A stretch of 64,000 bases of DNA. Source: Halomonas cupida. GTDB lineage: Bacteria > Pseudomonadota > Gammaproteobacteria > Pseudomonadales > Halomonadaceae. A program made the position numbers and the translations under genes. This document shows positions 34,502 through 44,534 of the stretch, one piece after another. Positions within the stretch are counted from its first letter, which is position 1. Each line of letters opens with the position of its first letter. The DNA lies in contig NZ_FRCA01000003.1 of NCBI RefSeq assembly GCF_900142755.1, forward strand, positions 372,001 through 436,000, written 5' to 3'. The notes under the pieces were generated by a model. It saw only the letters and a program-made list of their open reading frames with translations, did not search any database and had not been told where the DNA came from.

Positions 34502-34527
34502 GGGTCCGCGTTCAACGCGGCCCTTTT
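34502..34527 (+). terminator. Intrinsic terminator between ffh and rpsP
   Basis: GGG-T-CCGCG, loop TTCAA, CGCGGCCC, then TTTT (34502-34527): a typical terminator with one bulged base. It separates ffh from the ribosomal-protein operon. A weaker 8-bp stem lies at 34428-34448. Confidence 0.8.
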
Positions 34528-34622
34528 CGTGAGTGAAAAACTCGTTGTGAGTAAAAATTCGGTTTGAAGATTCGTTTCTCCAGCCGTTTCAAAATTGTAA
34601 TCAACCGAAGGACAGTCAACGT

Positions 34623-34871
34623 ATGGTTACCATTCGTCTGGCACGTGGTGGCGCCAAGAAGCGTCCCTTCTACCACCTGACCGTGACCGACTCCCGCAAA
34701 TCCCGTGACGGCCGTTTCATCGAGCGTCTGGGTTTCTTCAATCCTGTAGCCCGTGGTCAGGAAGAGCGCCTGCGCGTCGACCTGGATCGCATTGCACATT
34801 GGCAGTCTCAGGGCGCCCAGCTGTCTGGCCGCGTTGCTGAACTGGTCAAGGAAGCTCGCAAGCAGGCCTGA
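34623..34871 (+). CDS. rpsP: 30S ribosomal protein S16
   Basis: An 82-residue ribosomal protein, [19 protein letters not shown] onward, matching S16 over its whole length. First gene of the rpsP-rimM-trmD-rplS operon; GAAGGACAG precedes the ATG. Confidence 0.98.
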   Translation: MVTIRLARGGAKKRPFYHLTVTDSRKSRDGRFIERLGFFNPVARGQEERLRVDLDRIAHWQSQGAQLSGRVAELVKEARKQA

Positions 34872-35038
34872 TCCGGCTGACTTGTGACAAGTAGGTGGTT
34901 TCGGCGTGAGCCGGTTTGCCAACAAGCATCATCAAGTCACTGTAGGCCTGGTCCTGGCTCTTGAAGCATTGAGCTCTTGAATCACTGGTATCGGTAACCG
35001 CAGTGAAAGACGTTTATCGGAGTAGCGTGGGGTCGCCA

Positions 35039-35596
35039 ATGAGCCACAGCGCACAGCGCCAGCCGGCCGACGATCGCCAGAGCGACGACTTCGTCGTGTT
35101 GGGCAAACTGACCAGTCCTTACGGCATCAAGGGCTGGATGAAGGTGTATTCGTACACCTCACCCATACGTGGCATTCTCGATTATGCCGAGTGGGTGGTC
35201 CGTCACAACGGACAGCTTTCACGCTATCGTCTCAAGCAGGGGCGTCCTCAGGGACGCGGGCTGGTCGCCCAGCTCGAGGGTGTTGATTATCGTGATCAGG
35301 CCGAAGCTCTGGCCGGTGCGGAAATCCTCCTGCCCAAGCAGGAGCTGCCGAACCTGGACCACGGAGAATACTACTGGCACCAGTTGGAGGGCCTCAGGGT
35401 CGTGACACTGGACGCTGTTTCTCTGGGTACAGTGGCCTATCTGTTCGAGACAGGTGCCAATGATGTGATGGTCGTGAAGGGCGAAGGTGCCCCTGATGAT
35501 CGTGAACGTCTGCTTCCCTGGCTGCCGGACGACGTCGTCAAACGCGTCGATCTCGAGGCAGGGGAGATAGTGGTCGACTGGGATCCCGAATTCTGA
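35039..35596 (+). CDS. rimM: 16S rRNA processing protein RimM
   Basis: A 185-residue S19-binding factor needed for 30S maturation. Start at 35039 ([12 protein letters not shown]); an in-frame GTG at 35003 is possible but adds an atypical leader. N-terminal [22 protein letters not shown] and a C-terminal PRC barrel ([35 protein letters not shown]) are clear. Confidence 0.96.
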   Translation: MSHSAQRQPADDRQSDDFVVLGKLTSPYGIKGWMKVYSYTSPIRGILDYAEWVVRHNGQLSRYRLKQGRPQGRGLVAQLEGVDYRDQAEALAGAEILLPKQELPNLDHGEYYWHQLEGLRVVTLDAVSLGTVAYLFETGANDVMVVKGEGAPDDRERLLPWLPDDVVKRVDLEAGEIVVDWDPEF

Positions 35597-35682
35597 CGAT
35601 TGGTTCCAGGCTCTTGATGGGCCTGGCCAGAGGAAGAATCGGGCCATCGGAAGACCCTCGCAGTGTGGAAAGGACGAGTGCC

Positions 35683-36477
35683 GTGTGGATAGGAGTCGTA
35701 TCACTGTTCCCCGAGATGTTCGAGGCGATCACTCGCCAGGGCGTCACCGGAAGAGCTGTTGAACGAGGCCAGTTGAGTCTGGAATTCTGGAACCCACGGG
35801 ATTACGCCACTGACCGCCATCGCACCGTGGATGACCGCCCCTATGGCGGTGGCCCCGGCATGCTGATGAAGGTCGATACGCTGCGTAGCGCTATCCATGA
35901 TGCCCGTGAGCGTGCCGTCGAGGCCACAGGTCAGCGGCCACGTGTGATCTACCTCTCGCCCCAGGGGCGGCGGCTGGATCAGCAGGGGGCTCAGGAACTG
36001 GCGTCAGGTCCACCCTTGATCGTGGTGGCCGGGCGCTACGAAGGCATCGATGAACGTGTGGTTGAAGCCGACATCGATGAAGAATGGTCCATCGGTGACT
36101 ATGTGTTGAGTGGTGGTGAGCTGCCGGCCATGGTACTGATCGACACGGCGGCAAGGTTGGTACCCGGAGTATTGGGCCATCAGGATTCCGCCGTCGAGGA
36201 CTCGTTCAACGACGGTCTGCTGGATTGTCCGCACTACACCCGTCCCGAGGAAATCGACGGACGTCGAGTGCCGGATGTCCTGCTCAGCGGGCACCACGGC
36301 GAGATTCGCCGTTGGCGGATGAAACAATCGCTGGGGCGTACCTGGTTGCGTCGGCCGGATCTGCTGGAGAATCGGGAGTTACTGCCCGAACAGCAGAGAC
36401 TGCTGGATGAGTTCATCGACGAATACGCCGATACGGCGGAGGTGCAGGACGCACCAGTGAGACTTGACGATCAATAG
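35683..36477 (+). CDS. trmD: tRNA (guanine-37-N1)-methyltransferase
   Basis: A 264-residue SPOUT methyltransferase that makes m1G37 in tRNA. GTG start at 35683 giving [13 protein letters not shown], with AAGGACG upstream; the frame stays open back to 35614. Motifs: [21 protein letters not shown], the AdoMet knot ([29 protein letters not shown]). Confidence 0.97.
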   Translation: MWIGVVSLFPEMFEAITRQGVTGRAVERGQLSLEFWNPRDYATDRHRTVDDRPYGGGPGMLMKVDTLRSAIHDARERAVEATGQRPRVIYLSPQGRRLDQQGAQELASGPPLIVVAGRYEGIDERVVEADIDEEWSIGDYVLSGGELPAMVLIDTAARLVPGVLGHQDSAVEDSFNDGLLDCPHYTRPEEIDGRRVPDVLLSGHHGEIRRWRMKQSLGRTWLRRPDLLENRELLPEQQRLLDEFIDEYADTAEVQDAPVRLDDQ

Positions 36478-36618
36478 ATCGCTGCTCACTGGCCGGACCT
36501 GTGTCACCAACAGGCCCTGTACTCGTGCAGATAGACTCGTGCTGCGAGTGCCGGGATCACGATTCACCAACACCCATGATCGATTGGTGAGTCACAACAT
36601 TTTCAGGAGTTTGATGAC

Positions 36619-36975
36619 ATGAGCAGCAAGAACAAGGTGATCCAGGCACTCGAAGCCGAGCAGATGAGCAAGCAGATGCCTGACTTTGCGCCGGGTGACA
36701 CCATCGTCGTTCAGGTCAAGGTCAAGGAAGGTAACCGCGAGCGTCTGCAGGCCTTCGAAGGCGTTGTCATCGGCAAGCGTAACCGTGGTCTGAACTCCGC
36801 TTTCACCGTGCGCAAGATTTCCCACGGTGTTGGCGTCGAGCGTACCTTCCAGACCTACAGCCCGCTGGTTGACTCCATCAGCGTCAAGCGTCGCGGTGAC
36901 GTGCGTCAGGCCAAGCTGTACTACCTCCGTGAGCGTAGCGGCAAGTCTGCACGCATCAAGGAAAAGCTGGCCTAA
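36619..36975 (+). CDS. rplS: 50S ribosomal protein L19
   Basis: A 118-residue L19, with [20 protein letters not shown] and [18 protein letters not shown]. Last gene of the operon, followed by a stem-loop. TTCAGGAGTTTG precedes the ATG. Confidence 0.98.
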   Translation: MSSKNKVIQALEAEQMSKQMPDFAPGDTIVVQVKVKEGNRERLQAFEGVVIGKRNRGLNSAFTVRKISHGVGVERTFQTYSPLVDSISVKRRGDVRQAKLYYLRERSGKSARIKEKLA

Positions 36976-37023
36976 GGCGCAAGCCAGCCAGTATCGGTGG
37001 GAGCCTTGCGGCTCTCGCCAGCC

Positions 37024-37061
37024 TCGACACCCCGTCACCGCATCTGCGGGGCGGGGTGTCG
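37024..37061 (+). terminator. Stem-loop after rplS
   Basis: A 10-bp stem (37024-37033 with 37052-37061), containing a smaller CCGCA/TGCGG hairpin in the loop, followed by TGGTATTTG. Probable end of the rpsP operon. Confidence 0.6.
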
Positions 37062-37117
37062 TGGTATTTGGGCTACCCTGCCGGGATGATAATGGCGCTA
37101 CTGACGGAATCGCCTGA

Positions 37118-38053
37118 ATGAGCGAGCAGCCGGACTTGAGTCACACTCAGGGAAACAACAGCAACGCAGCCAGCGATCTGATCAACGCCTTTCTTGATGT
37201 CCTGTGGCTCGAACAGGGCGCCAGTGACAATACGCTGTCGGCCTATCGGCATGACCTTCAGGCCTGGGCGGCGCGCCTGGTGGAAGAGAATGGTGCTCTG
37301 CTCGATCCGGGCGAGACACTGCTGCCGATCTGGCTGGATGAGCGTCGCACTGCCGGTTACAAACTGCGCAGTAACGCGCGTCTGCTCGCCAGTCTCCGGC
37401 GTTTCTATCGTTGGGCGCTGGCCGAAGGTCAGATCGACCATGATCCTCTGGCCGGAGTGCGCCTGCCGAGAGTACGTCCGTCGCTGCCGAATACTCTCGA
37501 GGAAGACGAAGTCGAAAGATTGTTGGCCGCACCGGATCTCGAGACTCCACTGGGCCTGAGGGATCGCGCCATGCTGGAGGTGCTCTATGGCGCAGGGTTG
37601 CGTGTCAGTGAACTGGTCGGACTCACCGGTGATGCGGTCAATCTGCGCCAGGGGGTAGTGCGGGTCCGCGGCAAGGGTGGCAAGGAGCGTCTGGTGCCGC
37701 TTGGCGAAGAGGCAAGCTGGTGGTTGCAACGCTACCTGCGTGAAGGGCGCGGCGCCCTGATGAGCGACATCACTCGTCCGGCATTGTTTCCCGGGCGCGC
37801 CGATGCCAGCATGACGCGCCAGACGTTCTGGCATCGCATCAAGCATTACGCGAAAGTGGCCGGTATCGAGCGGCCATTGTCGCCGCATACGTTGCGGCAT
37901 GCTTTTGCCACCCATTTATTGAATCATGGGGCCAACTTGAGGGTCGTACAGCTGTTGCTGGGACACTCCGACCTGTCCACCACCCAGATTTATACCCATG
38001 TAGCGCAGGCGCGTCTGGAAGCCCTGCATGCTGATCATCATCCTCGAGGTTGA
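37118..38053 (+). CDS. xerD: Site-specific tyrosine recombinase XerD
   Basis: A 311-residue recombinase that resolves chromosome dimers at dif with XerC and FtsK. Catalytic residues: Arg in GAGLRVSELVGL, Lys in GKGGKERLVPLG, His and Arg in SPHTLRHAFATHLL, His in LLGHSDLSTTQ and Tyr in QIYTH. The placement directly before dsbC identifies XerD rather than XerC. Confidence 0.96.
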   Translation: MSEQPDLSHTQGNNSNAASDLINAFLDVLWLEQGASDNTLSAYRHDLQAWAARLVEENGALLDPGETLLPIWLDERRTAGYKLRSNARLLASLRRFYRWALAEGQIDHDPLAGVRLPRVRPSLPNTLEEDEVERLLAAPDLETPLGLRDRAMLEVLYGAGLRVSELVGLTGDAVNLRQGVVRVRGKGGKERLVPLGEEASWWLQRYLREGRGALMSDITRPALFPGRADASMTRQTFWHRIKHYAKVAGIERPLSPHTLRHAFATHLLNHGANLRVVQLLLGHSDLSTTQIYTHVAQARLEALHADHHPRG

Positions 38054-38055
38054 AC

Positions 38056-38793
38056 ATGACCCGTACCCTGTCTGTCATCACGGCACTGACCCTGACTACT
38101 GGCCTGCTGGCTTCCAGCATGGCGATGGCCGATACGCCGGAAGCGCTCAATGAGCTTGAAGTCAATGGGCAGAAGATGCCGGTCAAGCAGGTGCTGGAAA
38201 CGCCAATGGAAGGCATCTATGAGGTGCGGCTGGACACTGGCGAGAATTTCTACACCAATGCTGAAGGTAATCACTTCCTGATCGGTGACCTGTTCGAGAA
38301 TACCGACGATGGCCTCGTCAATCTGAGCGAGCAGCGCCGCAATACAGAGCGTGCCGAGCGCATCGCAGCGATACCGGTCGACGAACAGATCGTGTACCGT
38401 GGTACCGCTGAGCCGAAGGCGACGATCACGGTGTTTACCGACACCACCTGCGGCTATTGCCGCAAGTTCCATGAAGAAGTTCCGCAGCTCAATGACATGG
38501 GCATCGAGGTGAATTACCTCGCTTTCCCGCGCGGCGGTATGCTGAGCGACGGCGCTCGCCGTCTCGAGCAGGTCTGGTGTACCGACAACCGGACAGAGGC
38601 GCTGACCGACGCCAAGCAGGATGAACTACCAGAGAGCCCTGCAAGCTGCGACAATCCGGTAGCTGAACAGTATCAATTGGGCCGCGAGCTTGGGGTGCAG
38701 GGAACCCCGGCCATTGTGCTGCCCGATGGCACCATGGTGCCGGGCTACGTGCCGGCGGACCGACTGGCCGCCATGCTTGGTATCGATGGTTGA
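38056..38793 (+). CDS. dsbC: Periplasmic thiol:disulfide isomerase DsbC
   Basis: A 245-residue protein with a signal peptide ending SSMAMA, an N-terminal dimerisation domain and a thioredoxin domain with CGYC in TDTTCGYCRKFH. Two more cysteines (VWCTD, ASCDN) form the usual structural disulfide. Cis-proline in GVQGTPAIVL. Start at 38056 after GAGG, 2 bp past the xerD stop. Confidence 0.96.
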   Translation: MTRTLSVITALTLTTGLLASSMAMADTPEALNELEVNGQKMPVKQVLETPMEGIYEVRLDTGENFYTNAEGNHFLIGDLFENTDDGLVNLSEQRRNTERAERIAAIPVDEQIVYRGTAEPKATITVFTDTTCGYCRKFHEEVPQLNDMGIEVNYLAFPRGGMLSDGARRLEQVWCTDNRTEALTDAKQDELPESPASCDNPVAEQYQLGRELGVQGTPAIVLPDGTMVPGYVPADRLAAMLGIDG

Positions 38794-38922
38794 CAATGGA
38801 GGATCGGCTCACGGTCTTCCCCGCAGCATCTCCATAGAGGTGCCGCGATTAAAGAGAAGGGCTTCCATCGAGGGCCCTTCAACACACGCTGAGATACATA
38901 TGCAATTCGAGGGAGAAAGACA

Positions 38923-40236
38923 TTGAAACCGGTGAGAGTGGGAATCTGTGGCCTGGGCACCGTGGGCGGTGGAACCTTCAACGTTCTAACGCGCAACGCC
39001 GACGAGATTACGCGGCGTGCTGGTCGTCCGATTGTGATTGAGCAGGTTGCACATCGCAGCCTCAATCCGGCCTGCGATCTCACCGGCATTCGCACCACCA
39101 ATGATGTTTTCGAGGTGGCGTCCAACCCCGATGTCGATGTGGTGGTCGAGCTGATCGGTGGCTATGACCTGGCTCGTGATCTGGTGCTCACCGCGATCGA
39201 AAACGGCAAACATGTGGTGACCGCCAACAAGGCGCTGATCGCGGTGCACGGCAACGAGATCTTCAAGGCGGCTCATCAGAAGGGCGTGATCGTGGCCTTC
39301 GAGGCCGCCGTTGCTGGCGGCATTCCGGTGATCAAGTCACTACGTGAGGGGTTGGGCGCCAACCGCATCAGTTGGGTGGCCGGCATCATCAACGGTACCG
39401 GCAATTACATCCTGACCCATATGCGTGACGAAGGCCGCGCTTTCGAAGATGTACTGGCCGAGGCCCAGGCACTGGGTTATGCCGAATCTGATCCGACATT
39501 CGATGTTGAAGGCATCGATGCAGCCCACAAGCTGACCATCCTTGCTTCGATTGCCTATGGCGTGCCGCTGCAATTCGACAAGGCCTATACCGAGGGCATC
39601 TCTCGGGTGACCGCCGAAGATGTGGAGCAAGCCGATAACCTCGGTTACATCATCAAGCATCTGGGCATCTCCAAGCGTACCGACAGCGGTCTGGAGCTGC
39701 GTGTCCATCCGACCCTGATTCCCAAGGAGCGCCTGCTGGCCAGCGTGCATGGCGTCAAGAACGCCATTGCGGTGATGGGCGATGCCGTGGGTCCGACGCT
39801 GTACTACGGCGCTGGTGCCGGTGCAGAGCCGACTGCCTCGGCGGTGGTGGCCGACCTGCTTGACGTGGCCCGCGATATCTCTACCGAGCATCGTTATCGC
39901 ACGCCTTACCTGGCCTTCGGTGGCATCACCGAGAATGGTGAGTCGCTACCGATCATGCCCATGGAAGACATCATCACCGCGTACTACCTGCGCCTGCTGG
40001 CCGTGGACCGCCCCGGGGTGCTGGCTCGTGTTGCCTCGATCCTCTCCGAGGAGGGCATCTCCATCGAAGCGCTGATCCAGCAGGAAGCCACAGAAGGTGA
40101 GTTGGTGCCGATCATCCTGATGACCCACCGCACCCAGGAAAGGAACATGAACGAAGCGATTCGTCGCATTGAGTCGCTGGCGGACATCGCGGGATCCGTC
40201 ACGCGTATTCGCGTCGAAAGCCTCGATGAGGAATAA
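38923..40236 (+). CDS. hom: Homoserine dehydrogenase
   Basis: A 437-residue enzyme that reduces aspartate semialdehyde to homoserine. It has the NAD(P) fingerprint GICGLGTVGGG, the catalytic core TANKALIAVHG, EAAVAGGIPVIKSLREGL, NGTGNYILT and a C-terminal ACT domain (AVDRPGVLARVASILSEEGISIEALIQQ in parts). TTG start at 38923 after GAGGGAGAA. A 7-bp GAAGGGC/GCCCTTC stem at 38856-38880 lies upstream; there is no leader peptide rich in Thr, so attenuation is not supported. Confidence 0.96.
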   Translation: MKPVRVGICGLGTVGGGTFNVLTRNADEITRRAGRPIVIEQVAHRSLNPACDLTGIRTTNDVFEVASNPDVDVVVELIGGYDLARDLVLTAIENGKHVVTANKALIAVHGNEIFKAAHQKGVIVAFEAAVAGGIPVIKSLREGLGANRISWVAGIINGTGNYILTHMRDEGRAFEDVLAEAQALGYAESDPTFDVEGIDAAHKLTILASIAYGVPLQFDKAYTEGISRVTAEDVEQADNLGYIIKHLGISKRTDSGLELRVHPTLIPKERLLASVHGVKNAIAVMGDAVGPTLYYGAGAGAEPTASAVVADLLDVARDISTEHRYRTPYLAFGGITENGESLPIMPMEDIITAYYLRLLAVDRPGVLARVASILSEEGISIEALIQQEATEGELVPIILMTHRTQERNMNEAIRRIESLADIAGSVTRIRVESLDEE

Positions 40237-40240
40237 GCCG

Positions 40241-41632
40241 ATGCGCTATATCAGCACTCGCGGGCAGGCGCCCGCATTGTCCTTCGAGGACGTGGTTCTC
40301 ACCGGCATGGCTTCCGATGGCGGCCTCTATGTGCCGGAGTCCTTCCCCAGCCTGTCCGCCGACGATCTGGCCGATATGGCCGGGCTGTCCTATGCCGAGA
40401 TTGCCTTCCGGGTCATGAAGCCCTTCGTGGGCGGCGAGATCGACGACGATACCTTCCGTGGCCTGGTGCGCGATGCCTATGCCACCTTCAGCCACGATGC
40501 TGTCGTACCGCTCAATCAGCTCGATGCCAATCACTTCCTGCTCGAGCTGTTCCATGGCCCGACGCTGGCGTTCAAGGATGTCGCGCTGCAACTGCTGGGC
40601 CGCATACTCGATCATTTCCTCAGCAAGCGTGGCGAGCGAGCGGTGATCATGGGCGCCACCTCGGGCGATACCGGGTCGGCGGCCATCGAGGGTTGCCGCC
40701 ATTGCGACAACCTCGATATCTTCATCCTCCACCCGCACAATCGGGTATCCGAGGTGCAGCGCCGTCAGATGACCACGGTACTGGCCGATAACGTGTTCAA
40801 CATCGCCATCGAGGGCAATTTCGACGACGCTCAGGCGATGGTCAAGGCCAGCTTCGCCGATCAGAGCTTCCTGAATGGCACGCGTCTGGTGGCGGTCAAC
40901 TCGATCAACTGGGCGCGCATCATGGCTCAGGTGGTCTACTACGTGGCTTCCGCTGTCGCCGTAGGTGCTCCCCACCGTGAAGTCAGTTTCTGTGTGCCTT
41001 CGGCCAACTTCGGTAATGTCTTTGCCGGCTATGTGGCCTGGCGCATGGGATTACCGGTCAAGCAGTTCATCATTGCCACCAACGCCAATGACATCCTGCA
41101 CCGCACCCTCGCGGACAACGACTTCTCGAAGCGTGAGCTGCTGGCGACCCTGGCACCCTCCATGGACATTGTGGTGTCGTCCAACTTCGAACGCCTGCTG
41201 TTCGAGGCCTACGAGCGTGATGGTCAGGCGGTGAACGAGCTGCTGAGCCGCTTCCAGCAGGAGCCGGCAGTACTGGCGGACGCCCCGCTGGAGCGTCTGC
41301 GTGACAAGTTTGCCAGCCACAGCGTTGATGATGCCACCATCCTCGAAGTGATCCGTGAGGCGCATCATCGCACTCAGGAAATCCTCGACCCGCACACAGC
41401 GACCGGCTACCGTGCCGCGGAGCGCGAGCGCGTCGATGCGGCCACGCCGATGATCACCCTGGCCACTGCGCATCCGGCCAAGTTCGCCGAGGCAGTGGTC
41501 AAGGCGGGATTCCCAGGTGTGCCGTTGCCGCCGCATATGGATGACCTGCTCGAGAGGGAGGAGCGCTACAGCGTGCTGCCGGCCGAGTTGGATGCTGTGC
41601 AGTCCTTCGTCGCCAGCCATCGACGGAGCTGA
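40241..41632 (+). CDS. thrC: Threonine synthase
   Basis: A 463-residue PLP enzyme converting O-phosphohomoserine to threonine. Start at 40241 (MRYISTRGQAPALSFED), 4 bp after hom, with GAGG overlapping the hom 3' end. Signatures: FHGPTLAFKDVALQLLG (PLP-lysine), ATSGDTGSAAIEG. Forms a hom-thrC operon. Confidence 0.97.
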   Translation: MRYISTRGQAPALSFEDVVLTGMASDGGLYVPESFPSLSADDLADMAGLSYAEIAFRVMKPFVGGEIDDDTFRGLVRDAYATFSHDAVVPLNQLDANHFLLELFHGPTLAFKDVALQLLGRILDHFLSKRGERAVIMGATSGDTGSAAIEGCRHCDNLDIFILHPHNRVSEVQRRQMTTVLADNVFNIAIEGNFDDAQAMVKASFADQSFLNGTRLVAVNSINWARIMAQVVYYVASAVAVGAPHREVSFCVPSANFGNVFAGYVAWRMGLPVKQFIIATNANDILHRTLADNDFSKRELLATLAPSMDIVVSSNFERLLFEAYERDGQAVNELLSRFQQEPAVLADAPLERLRDKFASHSVDDATILEVIREAHHRTQEILDPHTATGYRAAERERVDAATPMITLATAHPAKFAEAVVKAGFPGVPLPPHMDDLLEREERYSVLPAELDAVQSFVASHRRS

Positions 41633-41723
41633 GGCATTGTGTCGCCGCCGTGGTGAGGTCCACCATGGCGGCCCCGCTGATGGGTGTTGCGCTGGTTTTT
41701 TTGTTCATTGAGGAGAGTGTGCG

Positions 41724-42341
41724 ATGCGTCTGTTGGGTCGGAGTAACTCTGTCAACGTCAAGAAGGTCATGTGGTGTGCTCATGAGCTGGATATCAGCCT
41801 CGAACGCGTGGACCTGGGCGGTCCCTTCGGTGGCGTCGATACCCCAGAGTTTCGCCAGCGCAATCCCAATGGGTTGATCCCGGTACTGGAAGATGGCGAC
41901 CTGACGATCTGGGAGTCCAACGCCATCCTGCGCTACCTGTTGGCCACTCGTGGCCAGGGACGTCTTGGCAGTCACGATGCCACCAGCATGGCCCGCAGCG
42001 ATATGTGGATGGACTGGGTTCTGTCGACCCTGTCGTTTCCCTTCCGTGAGCTGTTCCAGAACAAGGTGCGCAAGACCGAGGAGACTCGTGACCACGAAGC
42101 CATGGCCCGAGGCCTGGTGGCAAGTGGCGAGAAACTGGCCGTGGTCGATGCCGTTCTGGCACGTCAGGTCTGGCTGTCCGGCGAGGAATTCGGCATCGGC
42201 GACATCCCCATGGGCTGCTATGCCTACGGCTGGTTCAACATGGATATCGAGCGTCCCGAACTGCCGCATCTCCAGGCGTGGTATGAGCGGCTGACAGAGC
42301 GCGAAGGCTATCGCACCCACGTCATGTTGCCATTGACCTGA
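41724..42341 (+). CDS. Glutathione S-transferase family protein
   Basis: A 205-residue thioredoxin-fold transferase with VKKVMWCAHELDI, the cis-Pro region NPNGLIPVLEDGDLTIWESNAILRYLL and an all-helical C-domain (GIGDIPMGCYAY). The WESNAI segment binds the glutathione gamma-glutamyl group. GAGGAGAG precedes the ATG. Substrate unknown. A heptad-repeat element begins 9 bp after its stop. Confidence 0.9.
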   Translation: MRLLGRSNSVNVKKVMWCAHELDISLERVDLGGPFGGVDTPEFRQRNPNGLIPVLEDGDLTIWESNAILRYLLATRGQGRLGSHDATSMARSDMWMDWVLSTLSFPFRELFQNKVRKTEETRDHEAMARGLVASGEKLAVVDAVLARQVWLSGEEFGIGDIPMGCYAYGWFNMDIERPELPHLQAWYERLTEREGYRTHVMLPLT

Positions 42342-42349
42342 CAATATTC

Positions 42350-42512
42350 AGCTACGAGCTACGAGCTACGAGCTACGAGCTACGAGCTACGAGCTACGAG
42401 CTACGAGCGGCTCTGTGGCGGCGTCGAGCTATAGTTCCCAGGCTCGTTATCGACACTGTCCCGACAATCCTGTTTTGGACAGCTCGAGGCTCGCACCTCG
42501 TTGCTCGTGGCT
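42350..42512. repeat. Heptad-repeat inverted element before recJ
   Basis: Eight perfect tandem copies of AGCTACG at 42350-42405, then about 80 bp, then four inverted degenerate heptads at 42485-42512 (CGAGGCT, CGCACCT, CGTTGCT, CGTGGCT). Same layout as the element at 15047-15195 but a different consensus. It ends 19 bp before the recJ ATG. Confidence 0.88.
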
Positions 42513-42531
42513 TATCTTCAAAGAGACCCCT

Positions 42532-44331
42532 ATGTCATCTGTGCCGGATGTCGGTAGTGTGGCATCGCCACGCCCGCTGATTGTTTCCCGTTCCATTGAT
42601 CAAGCGCTGTACCAGCGCGGCCTGGCTGCTGGGCTGTCGGAACTTCAGGCACGGATCCTGGCCGGACGCCTGGCGCAGTATGAGGGGGAGGTATCGGCGC
42701 TGGTCGATCCTGCACTGAAACACCTGGCCCACCCCGGATTGCTGGCCGATGGCCCGCGTGCTGCCGAACGTATCGCGCAGGCGGTGGCGGAAGGCGAGCA
42801 CATCGGTATCCTCACCGACTACGATGTTGATGGCATCACTTCTCACGTGGTCATCCGTCGCACGCTGAATGAGTTGTTCGGCGTGCCGGAGCAGCGACTG
42901 CATAGCTTGATTGGTCACCGTATTCACGATGGTTATGGTATCAGTCTGCCGTTGGTCGAGCGGGCCCTGAAGCTGTCGCCACGCCCTAGCCTGGTGATTA
43001 CTGCCGACTGCGGCTCCTCCGACGAGCCTCGTATTGCTCGATTGCGCGAAGCCGGGATTGATGTGGTGGTCAGTGACCACCATGCACTACCGGTTGAGGG
43101 GCCTCCTCCGTCGGCCTACGCTACCGTCAATCCCACTCGCAGTGACTGCGGCTATCCCGATGCCACTATCGCCGGCTGTATGGTAGCTTGGCTGCTCATG
43201 TCGCTGAGTCGCAGCACTCTGATCGAAATGGGCGTGCTACCGTCTTCGGTGCCCAAACTCTCGGCCTGGCTGTCCTATGTGGCGCTGGGGACGGTGGCGG
43301 ACTGTGTATCGCTGGGCGGCAGCGCCATCAATCGTGCCGTGGTTCGACATGGTTTGAGCCTGATCAACCGGATGAACGAGCCCTGCTGGCGTGCCATGGC
43401 CGAGCGACTGGGCGAGGACAGTGTGCCCTTCAATGCCGAGACCCTCGGCTTCCAGATGGGGCCGCGCATCAATGCGCGCTCGCGTCTCGATGATCCCTAT
43501 GCGGCACTGCACTTCATGTTGGCCGCCGATGACGCTGTTGCCCAGCGTCATCTTCAGGTGCTGGACGATGACAATCAGTCTCGCAAGGCGATCGAGGCCG
43601 ACATGGCCGAACAGGCCAGGCTGTTGGCTGGTCAGTCGCTGGAAGCCAACGATCCGGTGATCATCGTCTTTCTCGAAGATGGCCACCCCGGTGTACAGGG
43701 CATCGTGGCTTCGCGTCTGGTGCAGTCCTATGGCCGACCTACGGTGGTTCTGACGCCGGCCGCGGAGGCCGGAATGCTCACCGGTTCCGGGCGCTCGATC
43801 GAGGCGCTGCACCTGCGTGACGCGTTGCAGCGTGCGTATGAACTGGCCCCGGACGCGTTGCCACGCTTCGGCGGTCATCGCGGCGCTGCTGGGGTGGGGG
43901 TGCCTCGGGAGCGGCTGGAAGAGTTTCGTCGGGCACTGATCCAGGCCGCCGGTGAACAACTGGCAGGAGTGGAACTGGTTCCGAGGTTGTACACCGACGG
44001 AGAACTCAATGGCCATCAACTGCAACTCGCCACCCTCGACGAAATCGACAGCCTGGGCCCCTACGGACGCGAGTTCGATGCTCCGCTGTTTGCCGGGCAG
44101 TTTCTGGTCGAGCGCGTACGTCCGGTCGGCGATGGTAGCCATCTGATGATGGAGCTGTCGCTGCAGCGGCAGAGCTGGAAAGCCATCTGGTTCCGTGCCA
44201 TCAAACCCGGCGATATTCCGCCCTTCAGCGAGGGCCACCAGCTGCAATGTGCCTACAAGCTCAATCGCAACCGCTATCGTGGCCGCGAATCCCTGCAACT
44301 GATGATCGAATATGCCGAGGTGGTGGGGTAG
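42532..44331 (+). CDS. recJ: Single-stranded DNA exonuclease RecJ
   Basis: A 599-residue 5'-3' exonuclease for recombination and repair. DHH motifs: ILTDYDVDGITS, SDHHALP, YVALGTVADCVSLGGSAINRA (in parts), and the DHHA1 GHRGAAG. Start at 42532 after AAGAGA; upstream in-frame codons run through the heptad element and are not protein-like. Confidence 0.96.
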   Translation: MSSVPDVGSVASPRPLIVSRSIDQALYQRGLAAGLSELQARILAGRLAQYEGEVSALVDPALKHLAHPGLLADGPRAAERIAQAVAEGEHIGILTDYDVDGITSHVVIRRTLNELFGVPEQRLHSLIGHRIHDGYGISLPLVERALKLSPRPSLVITADCGSSDEPRIARLREAGIDVVVSDHHALPVEGPPPSAYATVNPTRSDCGYPDATIAGCMVAWLLMSLSRSTLIEMGVLPSSVPKLSAWLSYVALGTVADCVSLGGSAINRAVVRHGLSLINRMNEPCWRAMAERLGEDSVPFNAETLGFQMGPRINARSRLDDPYAALHFMLAADDAVAQRHLQVLDDDNQSRKAIEADMAEQARLLAGQSLEANDPVIIVFLEDGHPGVQGIVASRLVQSYGRPTVVLTPAAEAGMLTGSGRSIEALHLRDALQRAYELAPDALPRFGGHRGAAGVGVPRERLEEFRRALIQAAGEQLAGVELVPRLYTDGELNGHQLQLATLDEIDSLGPYGREFDAPLFAGQFLVERVRPVGDGSHLMMELSLQRQSWKAIWFRAIKPGDIPPFSEGHQLQCAYKLNRNRYRGRESLQLMIEYAEVVG

Positions 44332-44534
44332 GGCAGCAAGCCAGAAAAGGCATGCTGTAGCGGCTCGGAGGAAGTGCTCCATGCCCGAATGTGCAAATGC
44401 AGGCAGATGCGGACCAGGAATTTGCCCACTGCCTCCATCACTGTTTTCATACGAAACGGCGCCATATGATGTGCTAATGTGATACGGGACAGTCAGTCAA
44501 CTGCTGATCAATGCGACATCAAGGAGGAAGAAGT

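Noticed and set aside
38794..38922. Threonine attenuator leader before hom-thrC
   Set aside because: A small hairpin exists, but there is no short frame rich in Thr/Ile codons and no terminator T-run.
42350..42405. Short-period repeats as a possible CRISPR array
   Set aside because: The unit is only 7 bp with no spacers and no cas genes; it is a simple heptad array.
43237..44382. Minus-strand frame of 381 codons opposite recJ
   Set aside because: Antisense shadow of a gene with all DHH motifs.
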